Assembly (NCBI RefSeq): GCF_000620625.1
Contig: NZ_JIAW01000003.1
Coordinates: forward strand, 186,001 to 250,000
Origin: Mycobacterium sp. URHB0044
Lineage (GTDB): Bacteria > Actinomycetota > Actinomycetes > Mycobacteriales > Mycobacteriaceae
DNA: 64,000 nucleotides
Reading direction: 5' to 3'
Shown: positions 9,018 to 19,531 of the stretch, in pieces
Layout of the letters: each line of letters starts with the position of its first letter
Position numbering within the stretch: the first letter of the stretch is position 1
Notes under the pieces: generated by a model
What the model was told of the DNA's origin: nothing
Seen by the model: only the letters and a program-made list of their open reading frames with translations
The model's database searches: none
Made by a program: the position numbers and the translations under genes

Positions 9018-10229
9018 TTAAACCCTCTCGATGATGGTGGCCACGCCCATGCCGCCGCCGACGCACAGCGTGATCAGCGCGCGCTTGGCGCCGCGCCGCT
9101 CGAGCTCGTCGACCATGGTGCCGGTGATCATGGCGCCGGTGGCGCCCAACGGGTGGCCCATCGCGATGGCGCCGCCGTTGACGTTGAGCTTCTCGTCCGG
9201 GATGTTGAGGTCCTTCTGGAACTTCAGCACCACCGACGCGAACGCCTCGTTCAGCTCGAACAGGTCGATGTCGTCGACGGTCAGGCCGGCGCGGTCGAGC
9301 ACCTTCCGGGTGGCCGGGGTGGGGCCGGTGAGCATGATCACGGGGTCGGCGCCGCTGGTGGCGGTGGCCACGATGCGGGCGCGCGGGGTCAGACCCTGTG
9401 AGGCGCCGGCACTCTCGGAGCCGACGAGCACCAGCGCGGCGCCGTCGACGATGCCGGAGCTGTTGCCGCCGGTGTGGACGTGGTTGATCGCCTCGACCCA
9501 GTGGTACTTCTGCAGCGCGACGTCGTCGAAGCCACCCATGGCTCCGATGCCGTCGAACGCCGTCTTCAGCTTGCCGAGGCTCTCGACCGTGGAGCCGGGC
9601 CGCATGTGCTCGTCGTGGTCGAGGATCACCAGACCGTTCTGGTCCCGCACCGGGACGACGGACTTCGCGAAGTAGCCGCCCGACCATGCGGCGGCGGCGC
9701 GCTCCTGCGACCGCGCCGCGTAGGCGTCGACGTCCTCGCGGGAGAAGCCTTCCAGCGTGGCGATCAGGTCGGCGCCGATGCCCTGCGGGACGAATCCGAT
9801 GGTGTAGTTGGTCTCGGGGTCGGTGGCCCAGGCGCCGCCGTCCGAACCCATTGGCACGCGCGACATGGATTCCACGCCGCCGGCGAGCACCAGGTCGTCC
9901 CAGCCGGAGCGGACCTTCTGGGCTGCGGTGTTGACGGCCTCGAGGCCGGAGGCGCAGAAGCGGTTGAGCTGCACGCCGCCGACGGTGTCGGGCAGGCCCG
10001 CGGCCAGCACGACCGTGCGGGCGATGTCGCCGCCCTGGTCGCCGACCGGTGAGACGACACCGAGGATGACGTCGCTGATCAGGTTCTCGTCCAGGTCGGG
10101 GAACCGGGTGCGAAGCTCGTCGACCAGGCCGACGACAAGGTTGATCGGCTTGACCTCGTTGAGTGCGCCGTTGCGCTGCTTGCCGCGAGGCGTGCGAATT
10201 GCCTCGTAGATGAAGGCTTCTTCAGCCAT
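9018..10229 (-). CDS. fadA: Acetyl-CoA acyltransferase (3-ketoacyl-CoA thiolase) FadA
   Basis: A 403-residue thiolase, the last step of beta-oxidation, working with FadB. The nucleophile is Cys92 in [10 protein letters not shown], the general base His359 in [10 protein letters not shown], and the second acid/base Cys389 in CVGGGMG. Length equals that of M. tuberculosis FadA as I remember it. Start at ATG 10229 is preceded by AGGAAAT. The 184-bp leader upstream contains a perfect inverted repeat (10295-10310) that could be a repressor site. Confidence 0.95.
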   Translation of the reverse strand: MAEEAFIYEAIRTPRGKQRNGALNEVKPINLVVGLVDELRTRFPDLDENLISDVILGVVSPVGDQGGDIARTVVLAAGLPDTVGGVQLNRFCASGLEAVNTAAQKVRSGWDDLVLAGGVESMSRVPMGSDGGAWATDPETNYTIGFVPQGIGADLIATLEGFSREDVDAYAARSQERAAAAWSGGYFAKSVVPVRDQNGLVILDHDEHMRPGSTVESLGKLKTAFDGIGAMGGFDDVALQKYHWVEAINHVHTGGNSSGIVDGAALVLVGSESAGASQGLTPRARIVATATSGADPVIMLTGPTPATRKVLDRAGLTVDDIDLFELNEAFASVVLKFQKDLNIPDEKLNVNGGAIAMGHPLGATGAMITGTMVDELERRGAKRALITLCVGGGMGVATIIERV

Positions 10230-10294
10230 GGTGATTTCCTGTTCGTTGACTCGTCCGACGGTAGAACGCCGTGACCGCAGCGTAACAGCCTCGG

Positions 10295-10310
10295 CCAACC
10301 TGTTGGTTGG
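10295..10310. promoter_or_regulatory. Candidate operator upstream of fadAB
   Basis: Perfect 6-bp inverted repeat CCAACC-TGTT-GGTTGG, 66 bp before the fadA start codon. It is not followed by a T run, so it is a better operator than terminator. Binding protein unknown; a TetR- or GntR-type fatty-acid regulator would fit. Confidence 0.45.
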
Positions 10311-10413
10311 GTGGTCAGGGCCACATTCGGCCCGCCACGAGACGGCGCCGACACGCCGCCGCGAGCGCGACGACGACGTCACGCCCGCGGCTTCGGGAAC
10401 TGAACTGAACTAC

Positions 10414-10602
10414 TTAGTCGGGTGAGCCCTCGGAGTCGTCGAAGAACGACCACTGCCCGTCGTGCTCGACTTCCATGCGCCAGCCGAGCTCGTTGTAGTC
10501 GGCCTTCTGGTCGACGAACCAGGCGTGCGCGTCCTCGGCGCTGGCGATCTCCTTGGTATCGACGACGTCACCTTGCGGGTTGAGTACTCGATAGTTGGCC
10601 AT
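10414..10602 (-). CDS. Small conserved hypothetical protein
   Basis: A 62-residue acidic protein beginning MANYRVLNPQGDVVDTKE, with Trp and Tyr in the middle (HAWF, DYNELGWRMEV) and ending in an acidic tail. The composition and codon use are those of a real gene, and small proteins of this pattern are, I believe, conserved in mycobacteria. Function unknown. It lies 36 bp downstream of the alkene reductase on the same strand and could be co-transcribed with it. Confidence 0.7.
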   Translation of the reverse strand: MANYRVLNPQGDVVDTKEIASAEDAHAWFVDQKADYNELGWRMEVEHDGQWSFFDDSEGSPD

Positions 10603-10638
10603 GCCTGAGGTGTTTCCCGCTCAGAGCCAATCGAATCG

Positions 10639-11745
10639 TCAGGCCGACTTCAACGCGTCGAGTTCGTCCAGCGTCGGGTAGTCGACGTAGCCGACGGGTC
10701 CCGGTGCGTAGAAGGTCGCGACGTCGGGCTCGTTGAGTTCGGCGCCGACAATCAGGCGGTCGATGAGATCGGGGTTGGCCAGGAAGGCGCGTCCGACGGC
10801 GGCGGCACTGATGAGGCCCCATTCGGCGAAGCTCTCCAGCTGGCAGAAGTCGGTGTCGATCTCGCGGCCGGTGTTGAGCACGAACGGCCCCGACCACAGC
10901 GCGCGGATCACGCCGAACACCGACGTCGTCGGATCGATCAGGACGTGGAGGTAGGCGATCTCCAGCGGTGCGATCCGGTTCAGCAACGCCTCGTAGACGC
11001 CGACGACGTCGACCTCGCGCATGCCGCCTGCCGCGTTCCCTGGCGAGATGCGCAGGCCGACGCGGTCGGCACCGATCTCGGCGACGACGGCCTCGACGAC
11101 CTCGGCGGTCAAGCGCGCGCGGTCGGCAGGTGATCCGCCGTAGGCGTCGGTCCGCTCATTGACGACGTCGGACTGGAACTGGTGCAGCAGGTATCCGTTC
11201 GCGGCGTGGATCTCGACGCCGTCCATTCCGGAGTCCACCGCGCGACGGGCGGCGGCACGGAACTGCGCGACGATGCCGGGGATCTCCTCGGTCTCCAGCG
11301 CGCGTGGCACGGGCAGCGGCTGCTTGCCCGACGGGGTGTGGGTGGTGACGTCGGCGGCGATCGCCGACGGCGCGACCGATTCGGCGCCGTTGATGTCTGG
11401 GTGGGCCATCCGTCCGACGTGCCACAGCTGCACGAACATCGAACCGCCCGCGGCGTGCACCGCGTCCGCCACTTCGGCCCACTTGTCCTGGTGGCGGTCG
11501 GTGTAGATGCCCGGCGTGTTCAGGTAGGCGCCGTTGGCCACCTGCGATATCGCGGTGGCCTCGCTGATGATGAGGCCCGCGGCGGCGCGCTGGGCGTAGT
11601 ACTGCGCGGCCAGATCCGACGGCGTCCCGTCGGCGTCGGCACGCGAACGCGTCAGCGGCGCCATGAAGATGCGGTTGGCGGTCTGCGTTGCGCCCACCGT
11701 CACGGGGTTGAGCAAGCTGGCGTCGGCGTCGAATCTGAAGGTCAC
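10639..11745 (-). CDS. Old yellow enzyme family alkene reductase
   Basis: An FMN-dependent TIM-barrel ene-reductase of about 368 residues, acting on activated double bonds (enones, maleimides, nitro compounds) with NAD(P)H. Family features: NRIFMAPLTRSRA near the start, the flavin-binding AAGLIISEATAIS, QLWHVGRMAHP, the substrate-binding pair in EIHAANGYLLHQF, and the FMN-phosphate-binding end AAAVGRAFLANPDL. I use the GTG at 11745; an ATG at 11823 would overlap the divergent aminotransferase. This gene is not part of the M. tuberculosis fadAB/dapC block as I recall it. Confidence 0.88.
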   Translation of the reverse strand: MTFRFDADASLLNPVTVGATQTANRIFMAPLTRSRADADGTPSDLAAQYYAQRAAAGLIISEATAISQVANGAYLNTPGIYTDRHQDKWAEVADAVHAAGGSMFVQLWHVGRMAHPDINGAESVAPSAIAADVTTHTPSGKQPLPVPRALETEEIPGIVAQFRAAARRAVDSGMDGVEIHAANGYLLHQFQSDVVNERTDAYGGSPADRARLTAEVVEAVVAEIGADRVGLRISPGNAAGGMREVDVVGVYEALLNRIAPLEIAYLHVLIDPTTSVFGVIRALWSGPFVLNTGREIDTDFCQLESFAEWGLISAAAVGRAFLANPDLIDRLIVGAELNEPDVATFYAPGPVGYVDYPTLDELDALKSA

Positions 11746-11821
11746 GCCGCAGTCAGCGTTTCGCGCCGAGCGTTCATTCCCCGCGGCTGTCGACGGCGGC
11801 TTCGCACTAGGCTCGACGGCC

Positions 11822-12994
11822 ATGACGGTTTCGCGGCTGCGGCCCTACGCCATCACGGTGTTCGCCGAGATGTCGGCGCTGGCCGCGCGGGTCGGCGCCG
11901 TGAACCTCGGGCAGGGCTTCCCCGACGAGGACGGCCCGCCCGCGATGTTGAAGACCGCCGAGAACGCCATCGCCGAAGGGGTCAACCAGTACCCGCCCGG
12001 CCTCGGCATCGCGCCGCTACGCCAGGCGATCGCCGCTCAGCGCCGACGCCACTTCGGCATCGAGTACGACCCGGACACCGAGGTGCTCGTCACGGTGGGC
12101 GCCACCGAGGCGATCGCGGCGGCGGTGATCGGGCTTGTGGAGCCGGGTTCCGAGGTGCTGATGATCGAACCCTTCTACGACTCCTACTCCCCCGTCGTCG
12201 CGATGGCCGGCTGCCACCGCGTGACGGTCCCCCTGGTGCCCGACGGCCGGGGCTTCGTCATCGACGTCGACGCGCTGCGTCGCGCGATCACGCCGCGGAC
12301 CAAGGCGCTGATCGTCAACTCGCCGCACAACCCGACCGGCATGGTGGCGACCGACGCGGAGCTCACCGCGATCGCCGAGCTGGCGGTGGCGCACGACCTG
12401 CTGGTGATCACCGACGAGGTGTACGAGCAGCTGGTGTTCGACGGGCGCCGCCACCTGCCGTTGGCCGGCTATCCGGGAATGGCCGAGCGTACCGTCACCA
12501 TCTCCAGCGCCGCGAAGATGTTCAATGCCACCGGCTGGAAGATCGGATGGGCGTGCGGGCCAAGCGAACTCATCGCCGGGGTGCGGGCAGCCAAGCAGTA
12601 CCTGACCTACGTCGGCGGGGCGCCGTTCCAGCCCGCGGTGGCCCACGCGCTCGACACCGAGGACGCGTGGGTCACCTCCCTGCGGGAGTCGTTCCAGGCC
12701 AAGCGGGATCGACTGGCGTCTGCCCTCACCGATATCGGATTCGGCGTACACGACACCTTCGGCACGTACTTCCTGTGTGCCGACCCCCGCCCGCTGGGCT
12801 ACGCAGACAGCACCATGTTCTGCGCAGAGCTACCAGAGCGGGCGGGGGTGGCGGCCATTCCGATGTCGGCGTTCTGCGATCCCGACGCGCCGCACATCGG
12901 TGAATGGAATCACCTGGTGCGCTTCGCCTTCTGCAAACGCGACGACACCATGGAAGAGGCGATCAGGCGCCTGGAGACGCTGAAGACCCCCTAG
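11822..12994 (+). CDS. dapC: PLP-dependent aminotransferase, DapC-like (N-succinyldiaminopimelate aminotransferase)
   Basis: A 390-residue class I/II (fold type I) aminotransferase. The PLP lysine is Lys222 in [16 protein letters not shown], with NSPHNPTG near 166-173 and the ring-nitrogen Asp188 in ITDEVYEQL. It sits beside fadA in opposite orientation, as dapC (Rv0858c) does in M. tuberculosis, where the product is annotated for lysine and diaminopimelate synthesis. Other KAT-type aminotransferases look similar, so activity is inferred mainly from synteny. Start is ATG 11822. The stop overlaps the stop region of the convergent solute-binding-protein gene by 4 bp. Confidence 0.85.
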   Translation: MTVSRLRPYAITVFAEMSALAARVGAVNLGQGFPDEDGPPAMLKTAENAIAEGVNQYPPGLGIAPLRQAIAAQRRRHFGIEYDPDTEVLVTVGATEAIAAAVIGLVEPGSEVLMIEPFYDSYSPVVAMAGCHRVTVPLVPDGRGFVIDVDALRRAITPRTKALIVNSPHNPTGMVATDAELTAIAELAVAHDLLVITDEVYEQLVFDGRRHLPLAGYPGMAERTVTISSAAKMFNATGWKIGWACGPSELIAGVRAAKQYLTYVGGAPFQPAVAHALDTEDAWVTSLRESFQAKRDRLASALTDIGFGVHDTFGTYFLCADPRPLGYADSTMFCAELPERAGVAAIPMSAFCDPDAPHIGEWNHLVRFAFCKRDDTMEEAIRRLETLKTP

Positions 12995-14046
12995 CCTGTC
13001 GGCTGCTTCTGCCCGGGGATGCCCTCGTAGGCGATGTCCCCGGTCTTGAGGTTCTGCTGCGTCAGCTCGACCAGCCCGTCGAGGAACTTCTGCCGGTCGG
13101 TCACCACGTGTTGGATCGCGACGTCGACGTTGTCCTTGGTGATCGCCGGCATGACGTAGACCGCGTCGGTCTTGACCTGCTCGCCCTTGATCAGTGCGTC
13201 GGCGACGGCCAAGCCCGCGGACAGTTCGACGGTGCCGTTCTGCAGTGAGGTACCGATGAATTCACCGCTCTTGACTGCGTTGAGGCCGTCCTCGATGCCG
13301 TCGATGCCGACGATCGGGACGTCGGTGCGGCCGGCTTCCTTGAGCGCCTGCAGAGCGCCGAGACCCATGTCGTCGTTCTGGGCCACGACGCCGTTGATTT
13401 GCGGTCCGAAGCTGGAGATCCAGTTCTTCATCTTGTTGACGGCTTCGTCGCGCTTCCAGTTCGCGGTGTCCTTGGCCAGCACCTTGATGTCGGGGTACTT
13501 GGCCAGGACCTGGTCGATTCCCTTGCCACGGTTGATCTCTCCGGATCCACCGAGCGGGCCCTGCAGGACGACGATGTTGCCCTTGCCGCCCAGCCGGTCG
13601 GCCATCATCTGCATTTCCTGCGCACCGGCCGCCACGTCATCGGGCTGCACGTTGCCAGACAGCTCCTTGCTCTCCAGGGCCGCGTTGACCGCCAGGATGG
13701 GAATGTTCTTGGCCTTGGCGGCCGCCACCTGGGGAGCCAGCGAATCCGCCTGGGCGGGAACGACGATGATGGCGTCCACGCCCTGGTTGATCAGCGAGTC
13801 GACCTGGCTGGCCTGCGTCGACACGTCGTTGTTCGCCGAATTCCACAGCAGCTCGATGTTGTTCGCCTTGGCATAGGTGTCCATGCCTTCCTTGCCGGCG
13901 GTGATGAACGAACTCATGTCGTACACGGTGACGCCGATGCGCTTGGTGTCCTTGTTCGCTTCGGTGTCGCCCGCGCCGCACGCCGTCAGGCCGAATCCCA
14001 GCGCACCCGCCGAGGCGATCGCCAGGACCTTGGTCGTGAACCTCAT
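12991..14046 (-). CDS. Sugar ABC transporter substrate-binding lipoprotein (RbsB-like)
   Basis: A 351-residue periplasmic-binding-protein family 4 receptor. The signal peptide ends in a lipobox, LTAC with Cys23, so it is lipid-anchored outside the membrane. The mature part shows [38 protein letters not shown] and [18 protein letters not shown], typical of ribose/xylose-type receptors. It is the last gene of the polyol operon, 56 bp after the permease. It delivers the (unknown) polyol or sugar to the permease and ATPase. It ends convergently on dapC with a 4-bp overlap. Confidence 0.9.
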   Translation of the reverse strand: MRFTTKVLAIASAGALGFGLTACGAGDTEANKDTKRIGVTVYDMSSFITAGKEGMDTYAKANNIELLWNSANNDVSTQASQVDSLINQGVDAIIVVPAQADSLAPQVAAAKAKNIPILAVNAALESKELSGNVQPDDVAAGAQEMQMMADRLGGKGNIVVLQGPLGGSGEINRGKGIDQVLAKYPDIKVLAKDTANWKRDEAVNKMKNWISSFGPQINGVVAQNDDMGLGALQALKEAGRTDVPIVGIDGIEDGLNAVKSGEFIGTSLQNGTVELSAGLAVADALIKGEQVKTDAVYVMPAITKDNVDVAIQHVVTDRQKFLDGLVELTQQNLKTGDIAYEGIPGQKQPTG

Positions 14047-14102
14047 CGTTCCTACTTTCCATCTGTTGTTGTTTGACGAAAGGGTTGGTTCTTGGTGGGA
14101 AA

Positions 14103-15137
14103 TCACGTTCTTCGTCGGTTGGACCACACGTCGACCGCGACGGCCGCGACGATCAGCACGCCCTTGATGACGTCCTGCCAGTAGGCGGGCACCACGAGGA
14201 TGTCCAGGCCGTTGTTGAGGGTCTGAATCATGAACAGGCCCAACACGGTTCCCCAGATGGTGCCGCGACCGCCCATCAGGCTGGCGCCGCCGATCACCAC
14301 CGCGGCGATGGCGTCGAGTTCGTAGCCCTGCCCCAGGTTGGGCGGTCCCGAGATCACGCGCGACGCGAGCATGACGCCCGAGATGCCGGCCAGCAGGCCG
14401 GAGAACGCGTACACACTGAACAGGACGTTCTTGGCGTTGATGCCCGCGATCTCCGCCGCGCTGCGGTTGCCGCCGACGGCGTAGACCCGCATGCCGTAGG
14501 TGGTCCGCTTCATCACGATGGCCAGCACGACGATGCCGATGATCATGACGAGCACGGGGATCTGCAGCCCCAGCACCTTGGTGTTGGCGATCGAGCCGAA
14601 CTCGGCAGGTAGGCCATTGATCGGTGCGCCTCCGCCAATGACGTACGCCAGACCGGAGCCGGCCGTCAACGTGCCGAGTGTCGCGATGAAGGGCGGAACG
14701 TTGATGCGCGACACCAGGAATCCGTTGACGCACCCCACCGCGAGGCCCACCACCATCGCGACCAGGACCGTCAGCCAGACCTGGCCGGGATTCGCCTTGG
14801 CCGTCGCAGCGGACGCCATCGCCGACACCGCGATCACGCTGCCCACCGACAGGTCGATGCCGCCGGTGAGGACGACGAGGGTCTGGCCCAGTGCGATGAG
14901 CGCGAACGGCGCCGCGGCGACCAGGATCGTGACGAGGTTCTCCGGCGTGCTGAAACGTGCACTGCGGTAACTGAAGTAGGCGATCACCAGCAGCATCACG
15001 ATCACCATCGAGTAGCGCAGCGCCACTCCGCCGAGCCATTCCCTGGAGAACAGCTTCACCGGCTCGCCGGTGGTCGGCGACGCGACCACGGCCTTGGCAC
15101 CGTCGGGCGGCGAGTGTTCGGCGGTCGGGGTGGTCAC
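14103..15137 (-). CDS. Sugar ABC transporter permease (RbsC-like)
   Basis: A 344-residue inner-membrane permease of the BPD_transp_2 (ribose/xylose) family with about eight to ten hydrophobic segments. Landmarks are [11 protein letters not shown] near 90-100, the coupling-helix region [22 protein letters not shown] and the C-terminal [12 protein letters not shown]. The start is GTG 15137, overlapping the ATPase stop by 4 nt and preceded by a strong AAGGAGG, so translation is coupled. It forms the importer with the RbsA-like ATPase and the lipoprotein encoded next. Confidence 0.92.
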   Translation of the reverse strand: MTTPTAEHSPPDGAKAVVASPTTGEPVKLFSREWLGGVALRYSMVIVMLLVIAYFSYRSARFSTPENLVTILVAAAPFALIALGQTLVVLTGGIDLSVGSVIAVSAMASAATAKANPGQVWLTVLVAMVVGLAVGCVNGFLVSRINVPPFIATLGTLTAGSGLAYVIGGGAPINGLPAEFGSIANTKVLGLQIPVLVMIIGIVVLAIVMKRTTYGMRVYAVGGNRSAAEIAGINAKNVLFSVYAFSGLLAGISGVMLASRVISGPPNLGQGYELDAIAAVVIGGASLMGGRGTIWGTVLGLFMIQTLNNGLDILVVPAYWQDVIKGVLIVAAVAVDVWSNRRRT

Positions 15138-16678
15138 GATGCTGCCTCCTTGTCGGGCGCTGTTGTGTCGGGCGCTGTGGTGTCGAGCGCTGTTGCCATC
15201 CGGAAGACGGATTCCTGCACCGCGGGATGGTCGAGGGCGTCGCGGTCCAGTTCGCCGACCAGCGCGCCGTTGCGCATGACGAACGCCCGGTGCGACAGTC
15301 CGACGATCTCGGGCATGTCCGAGGACGCCATCACCACGGCCATCCCGGCTGCGGCGAAATCGGTGATGATGCGGTAGATCTCGCTGCGCGCCCCCACGTC
15401 GACACCGCGCGTGGGTTCGTCGAGCAGCAACACGTTGACGTCGCCGGTCAGCCAGCGGGCCAGCACCACCTTCTGCTGGTTGCCGCCCGACAGCGTGCCG
15501 ACGAGTTGCTTGAGCCCGCTGCTGCGCAGCCGCACCGACGACATCACGTCCGAGACGGCCTTGGTGCGCGCCTTGCCGCGCAGCCACCCCGCGACCGAGA
15601 ACGACGACAGCCGGGGCAACGAGCCGTTGTCGAGCACGCTCATCGACAGCACCACGCCGGACAGCTTGCGGTCCTCGGGGACCATCGCCATGCCCTCGGT
15701 GATGGCGGCGGCCGGGTTGTTGCGCTTGATCCGCTTGCCGCGCACGGTGACTTCGCCCGCGGTGGTGTGGCGGGCGCCGAAGATCGCCTCGAGCAGTTCG
15801 GTACGGCCCGCGCCGACCAGGCCGGCCAGCCCCACGATCTCACCGGCCCGCACCGAGAACGACACCGGCTCGGAGGCGCCGTCTACCTGCAGCCCGCGCA
15901 CCTCGAGCACCGAATCCGGCTTCGGCTCATCGCGTTCGGGGAACAAGGTGTCGAGTTCGCGGCCGATCATCGCGGTGACGATGTCGTCGTCGGAGACCTC
16001 GTCGATGGTTTCGTCGAGTATCAGGCCGCCGTCGCGCAGCACCACGACCCGGTCGGCGATGGCGCGGATCTCGGCCATCTTGTGGGTGGTGTAGACCATC
16101 GCCACACCGTGGTCGCGCAACCGACGCACGATCTTGTAGAGGCCTTCGACCTCGCGCTCGGAGATCGCCGAGGTCGGTTCGTCGAGCATGACCACCTGCG
16201 CGCCGGTGCGTGCGGCCTTCACGATCTCGACGATCTGCCGCATGCCGACGGGCAGGCTGCCCATCCGCGCGGTAGGGGAGATCGTGACGTCGAAGACCGC
16301 CAGGGTCTCGGCCGCCTCGCCGATCATGGCCCGCCGGTTCAGGAACGGGCCGACGCGCAATTCCCTTCCGACGAAGAGGTTCTCGTAGACCGTCATGTCG
16401 TCGATGGACGCCAGTTCCTGCGGCACGATCGCGACGCCGTGCTTGACCGCGTCACGGGTGTTACCGGGAGCCAGGTGGTCGCCCTGGACGGATACGGTGC
16501 CGTGGTCGGCGCTGTACTGGCCGCTGACGATCTTCATCAGCGTCGACTTGCCGGCTCCGTTCTCGCCGGCCAGCGCGGTCACCGTTCCCGGCTGCAGGTC
16601 CAGCGTGATGCCCTTGAGCACGGGAACGCCACCGAAGCTCTTGTGGATGTCCGCGCATTCAAGCAGCGCCTGGGTCAT
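15134..16678 (-). CDS. Sugar ABC transporter ATP-binding protein (RbsA-like, two ATPase domains)
   Basis: A 514-residue fused double ATPase. Domain 1 has Walker [10 protein letters not shown] near 39-47 and Walker [10 protein letters not shown]. Domain 2 has the degenerate Walker [10 protein letters not shown] usual in this family, an intact signature LSGGNQQK and Walker [12 protein letters not shown]. It energises uptake through the adjoining permease. Start is ATG 16678 after AGGGAGG; it overlaps the upstream dehydrogenase by 4 nt (ATGA), and its own stop overlaps the permease start. Confidence 0.93.
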   Translation of the reverse strand: MTQALLECADIHKSFGGVPVLKGITLDLQPGTVTALAGENGAGKSTLMKIVSGQYSADHGTVSVQGDHLAPGNTRDAVKHGVAIVPQELASIDDMTVYENLFVGRELRVGPFLNRRAMIGEAAETLAVFDVTISPTARMGSLPVGMRQIVEIVKAARTGAQVVMLDEPTSAISEREVEGLYKIVRRLRDHGVAMVYTTHKMAEIRAIADRVVVLRDGGLILDETIDEVSDDDIVTAMIGRELDTLFPERDEPKPDSVLEVRGLQVDGASEPVSFSVRAGEIVGLAGLVGAGRTELLEAIFGARHTTAGEVTVRGKRIKRNNPAAAITEGMAMVPEDRKLSGVVLSMSVLDNGSLPRLSSFSVAGWLRGKARTKAVSDVMSSVRLRSSGLKQLVGTLSGGNQQKVVLARWLTGDVNVLLLDEPTRGVDVGARSEIYRIITDFAAAGMAVVMASSDMPEIVGLSHRAFVMRNGALVGELDRDALDHPAVQESVFRMATALDTTAPDTTAPDKEAAS

Positions 16679-17721
16679 CGAGACCTCCCTGAATCGTCTC
16701 CGACTGTGACGAGCACCTTCACGTTCTCGGCGTCGGCGGATGCGGCGAACGCCTCGGCTGAATGCTCGAAATCGAATTCCGCGCTGATGATCTCGTCGAC
16801 CGGCACCGTGCCGGAGGAAAGCAGGTCCAGCGCTGCGGTGAAGTCCTCTCGGACGTACATCAGGCTGCCGATCAGCGCGATCTCGCGGTCCTGGATCAGG
16901 CCGAGCGGCACCGGGGTGGCGCCGTCGGCGACGCCGACGATCATGATCGCGCCGCCCTTGTCGACCAGGTCGACGGCCTGAGCCACCGAGCTTTCCAGCG
17001 ACACGCAGTCGATGACGACGGCGGCCGGGCCACCGAGCTGCCGGCGTGCGCTCTCGATCGCGTCCGGAGCGGCCGGGTCGAAAGTGCCGATGGCGCCGAG
17101 CCGTTCGGCTCTTGCCCGCTTCGACTCCAGCAGGTCGGCGACCACGACGCGGGCGCCGGCATGCCGCGCCGCCAGCAGTGCGAACAGTCCGATCGGTCCG
17201 GCGCCGATCACGACGACGGGCCGATCCCGCAGGTCGCCAACCACTTCCGCGGCGCGCCGCACGGTGTGTACCGGGGTGGCGAGCGGCTCGATCAGGATCG
17301 CGTGCCGGTCGTCGAGATCCCCGGGCAGCGCGACCAGTCGGTCGACGCCGATGGTGAACGTATCCGCAAGCGCTCCCGGCGTTTGGCAGCCGAACACCAG
17401 TAGCTCGCGACAGATGTTGTAGCGACCCGACCGGCACTGGGTGCAGTTGCCGCAGGCGAGGTTTGGTTCGATCGTGACGCGGCGGCCGACCCAGGACTCG
17501 TCGACGCCGCTACCGACCGCCTCGACCACGCCGACTGCCTCGTGCCCGGGTCGGTACGGCAGGTCGATGAAGGGATGGCGTCCACAGGCGGCGTGCAGGT
17601 CGGATCCGCAGATTCCGACGACGGTGGTTCGCACCAGGACCTCGTTGGCCTCCGGTACGGATTCCGGCACCGTCTCGGTGACCACGTCGTCGAGACCGTT
17701 TACCACGATGCGGCGGTTCAT
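16675..17721 (-). CDS. Zinc-dependent alcohol/polyol dehydrogenase (MDR family), second copy
   Basis: A 348-residue medium-chain dehydrogenase. The catalytic-zinc site starts with VGICGSDLH near 36-44 and GHEAVG; the four-cysteine structural-zinc loop is visible as CGNCTQCRSGRYNIC. The NAD site is VVIGAGPIGLFAL. It probably oxidises a polyol or sugar alcohol taken up by the neighbouring importer. Start is ATG 17721, 11 bp after the SDR stop. It resembles the other MDR gene of this operon (18497-19531) in family only, not closely in sequence, which suggests different substrates or steps. Confidence 0.85.
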   Translation of the reverse strand: MNRRIVVNGLDDVVTETVPESVPEANEVLVRTTVVGICGSDLHAACGRHPFIDLPYRPGHEAVGVVEAVGSGVDESWVGRRVTIEPNLACGNCTQCRSGRYNICRELLVFGCQTPGALADTFTIGVDRLVALPGDLDDRHAILIEPLATPVHTVRRAAEVVGDLRDRPVVVIGAGPIGLFALLAARHAGARVVVADLLESKRARAERLGAIGTFDPAAPDAIESARRQLGGPAAVVIDCVSLESSVAQAVDLVDKGGAIMIVGVADGATPVPLGLIQDREIALIGSLMYVREDFTAALDLLSSGTVPVDEIISAEFDFEHSAEAFAASADAENVKVLVTVGDDSGRSR

Positions 17722-17732
17722 GGCCGCGCCCG

Positions 17733-18500
17733 TCACCACGTCGTGTATCCCCCGTCCGCGACGAGCACCGATCCGGTGATGAACGAGGCTGCATCGCTGG
17801 CCAGGAACACCACGCTGGGCGCGATCTCCTCGGGCATGGCGTAGCGCTGCTGCGGGGTGTCGTCGATCCAGTGCCGCTTGAACTCCGGCCGGTCGACGGG
17901 CGCCATCTCCGTCTTCACGTAACCGGGCGCCAGCGCGTTGACCCGGATGCCGAGCGGGGCCCATTCGGCGGCAAGAGATTTCGTGAGGTGATGCACCGCG
18001 GCCTTCGAGGCGTTGTACGCGGGTTGCATCTGCGGCCGGTTGACGATGAGCGCGGAGATCGATCCGATGTTGACGATCGAACCACTACCCCGCTCCCGCA
18101 TGTGGGCGCCGACGGCGAGCGAGCATGCCCACAGCGCCTTCACGTTGAGGTCGAATACCGCGTCCCATTCACCTTCGGTGACCGTCCAGGACTCGCCGTG
18201 GTAGCAGGTACCTGCGTTGTTCACCAGGATGTCGAGGTGTCCCAGTTCCTGGATGGCCTCGCCGGTCATCCGGTCGACGTCCGCGGAGTTCGTGATGTCG
18301 GCGGTGATCGGATGGAAGCGGTGTCCCGCGGCGGCCGCTTCTGCGACGACCTCGGCGTTGCGTTCGGCGCTGCGTCCGGCGATCGCTACCTGCGCGCCCG
18401 CCTCGGCGAGGCCGAAGGCGAATGCTCTGCCCAGGCCCTGGTTGCCGCCCGTCACCAGGGCGGTGCGTCCGGTCAGGTCGAACGGTGAGCGTCCCGTCAT
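17733..18500 (-). CDS. SDR family NAD(P)-dependent oxidoreductase
   Basis: A 255-residue classical short-chain dehydrogenase. The cofactor motif is TGGNQGLGRAFA near 18-29, followed by NNAG, the catalytic serine in NIGSISALI and the YxxxK pair in AYNASKAAVHH. The ending is SVLVADGGYTTW. In this operon it probably oxidises a sugar alcohol or reduces a keto-sugar. It overlaps the upstream MDR gene by 4 nt (ATGA). Confidence 0.88.
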   Translation of the reverse strand: MTGRSPFDLTGRTALVTGGNQGLGRAFAFGLAEAGAQVAIAGRSAERNAEVVAEAAAAGHRFHPITADITNSADVDRMTGEAIQELGHLDILVNNAGTCYHGESWTVTEGEWDAVFDLNVKALWACSLAVGAHMRERGSGSIVNIGSISALIVNRPQMQPAYNASKAAVHHLTKSLAAEWAPLGIRVNALAPGYVKTEMAPVDRPEFKRHWIDDTPQQRYAMPEEIAPSVVFLASDAASFITGSVLVADGGYTTW

Positions 18501-19531
18501 GCCGGATTCACGATCGACTTCAGGCTGGTGGGTTCGGTGTCGCTCTCGAGGGCGTCGGCGACGTGCTCCAGGTCGTAACGGCCGGTCACCAGAGCGTCGA
18601 GATCGATCGCGCCCGAACTGACGAGATGTATTGCCGCGGGCCAGGTATCGGTGTAGCGGAATACCCCGGTGACGGTGATCTCCATGACCTGGATGTAGCC
18701 GACCGGCAATGCGTAGTCGTCTGGGCCCATGCCGACGAGCACCACCCGACCCGCCGGACCGACGGCCTTGATGCCGCTGACGATGGCCGGTGGCGCTCCG
18801 CTGGCATCGATGAAGGCGTCGACCTGCGGGTCGAGCGCTGCGACGTCGTCGACGGTGGGGTCGAGGACTTCGGTGGCGCCGAAGTGCAGCGCCCGTTCCC
18901 GCCGGGACGGCACAAGATCGGTGACCACGATCCGGGCGGCGCCGAAGGCTCGGGCGGCCTGGGCACAGATCACGCCGATCGGCCCTGCGCCCGCGATGAG
19001 CACGGAGGAGCCGGGGACGATCCCCGCCTTGCGCATGGTGGCGATCGCCACCGACAGCGGTTCGAGGAGCGCTGCTGCGTCATCGGAGATGGAATCCGGT
19101 ACGGGATGGGCCATTTCGGCGTCGATGGTGACGTAGCGGCAGAACGCGCCGTCGACCGGCGGCGTCGCGTAGAACTTCATGTCGGGGCACAGGTTGTAGC
19201 GGCCCGCGGTGCATTGCTTGCAGCGGCGGCAGGGGTGCTGCGGTTCGACCGCGACGCGCTGGCCCACCCGGTCTGCGTCGACGCCGTCGCCGACCGCGAC
19301 GATGCGGCCCGACATTTCGTGGCCGAGGATCATCGGGTCTTCGACGACGAAGTCACCGATCCTGCCGTGCCGATAGTAGTGGACGTCGGAGCCGCACACG
19401 CCAACGGCGGCGACCTCGATGAGGACTTCGTGCGGACCGGGCGACGGGGTTGGACGGTCCTCGATGGCGAGGGTGCCGACCCCCGTCATCACGCTTGCGC
19501 GCATGATGCGCGGTACGGCGGTGGTGCTCAT
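18497..19531 (-). CDS. Zinc-dependent polyol dehydrogenase (xylitol/L-iditol dehydrogenase type)
   Basis: A 344-residue MDR enzyme close to the sorbitol/xylitol dehydrogenase group. Key features: VGVCGSDVHYYRHGRIGDF near 43-61, GHEMSGRIV, the structural-zinc cysteines in CRRCKQCTAGRYNLC, and a nucleotide site IAGAGPIGVICAQAARAFGA followed by VTDL, whose Asp points to NAD rather than NADP. The likely reaction is oxidation of a pentitol or tetritol to its 2-ketose, feeding the FGGY kinase. It overlaps both neighbours by 4 nt, so it is firmly within the operon. Confidence 0.88.
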   Translation of the reverse strand: MSTTAVPRIMRASVMTGVGTLAIEDRPTPSPGPHEVLIEVAAVGVCGSDVHYYRHGRIGDFVVEDPMILGHEMSGRIVAVGDGVDADRVGQRVAVEPQHPCRRCKQCTAGRYNLCPDMKFYATPPVDGAFCRYVTIDAEMAHPVPDSISDDAAALLEPLSVAIATMRKAGIVPGSSVLIAGAGPIGVICAQAARAFGAARIVVTDLVPSRRERALHFGATEVLDPTVDDVAALDPQVDAFIDASGAPPAIVSGIKAVGPAGRVVLVGMGPDDYALPVGYIQVMEITVTGVFRYTDTWPAAIHLVSSGAIDLDALVTGRYDLEHVADALESDTEPTSLKSIVNPA

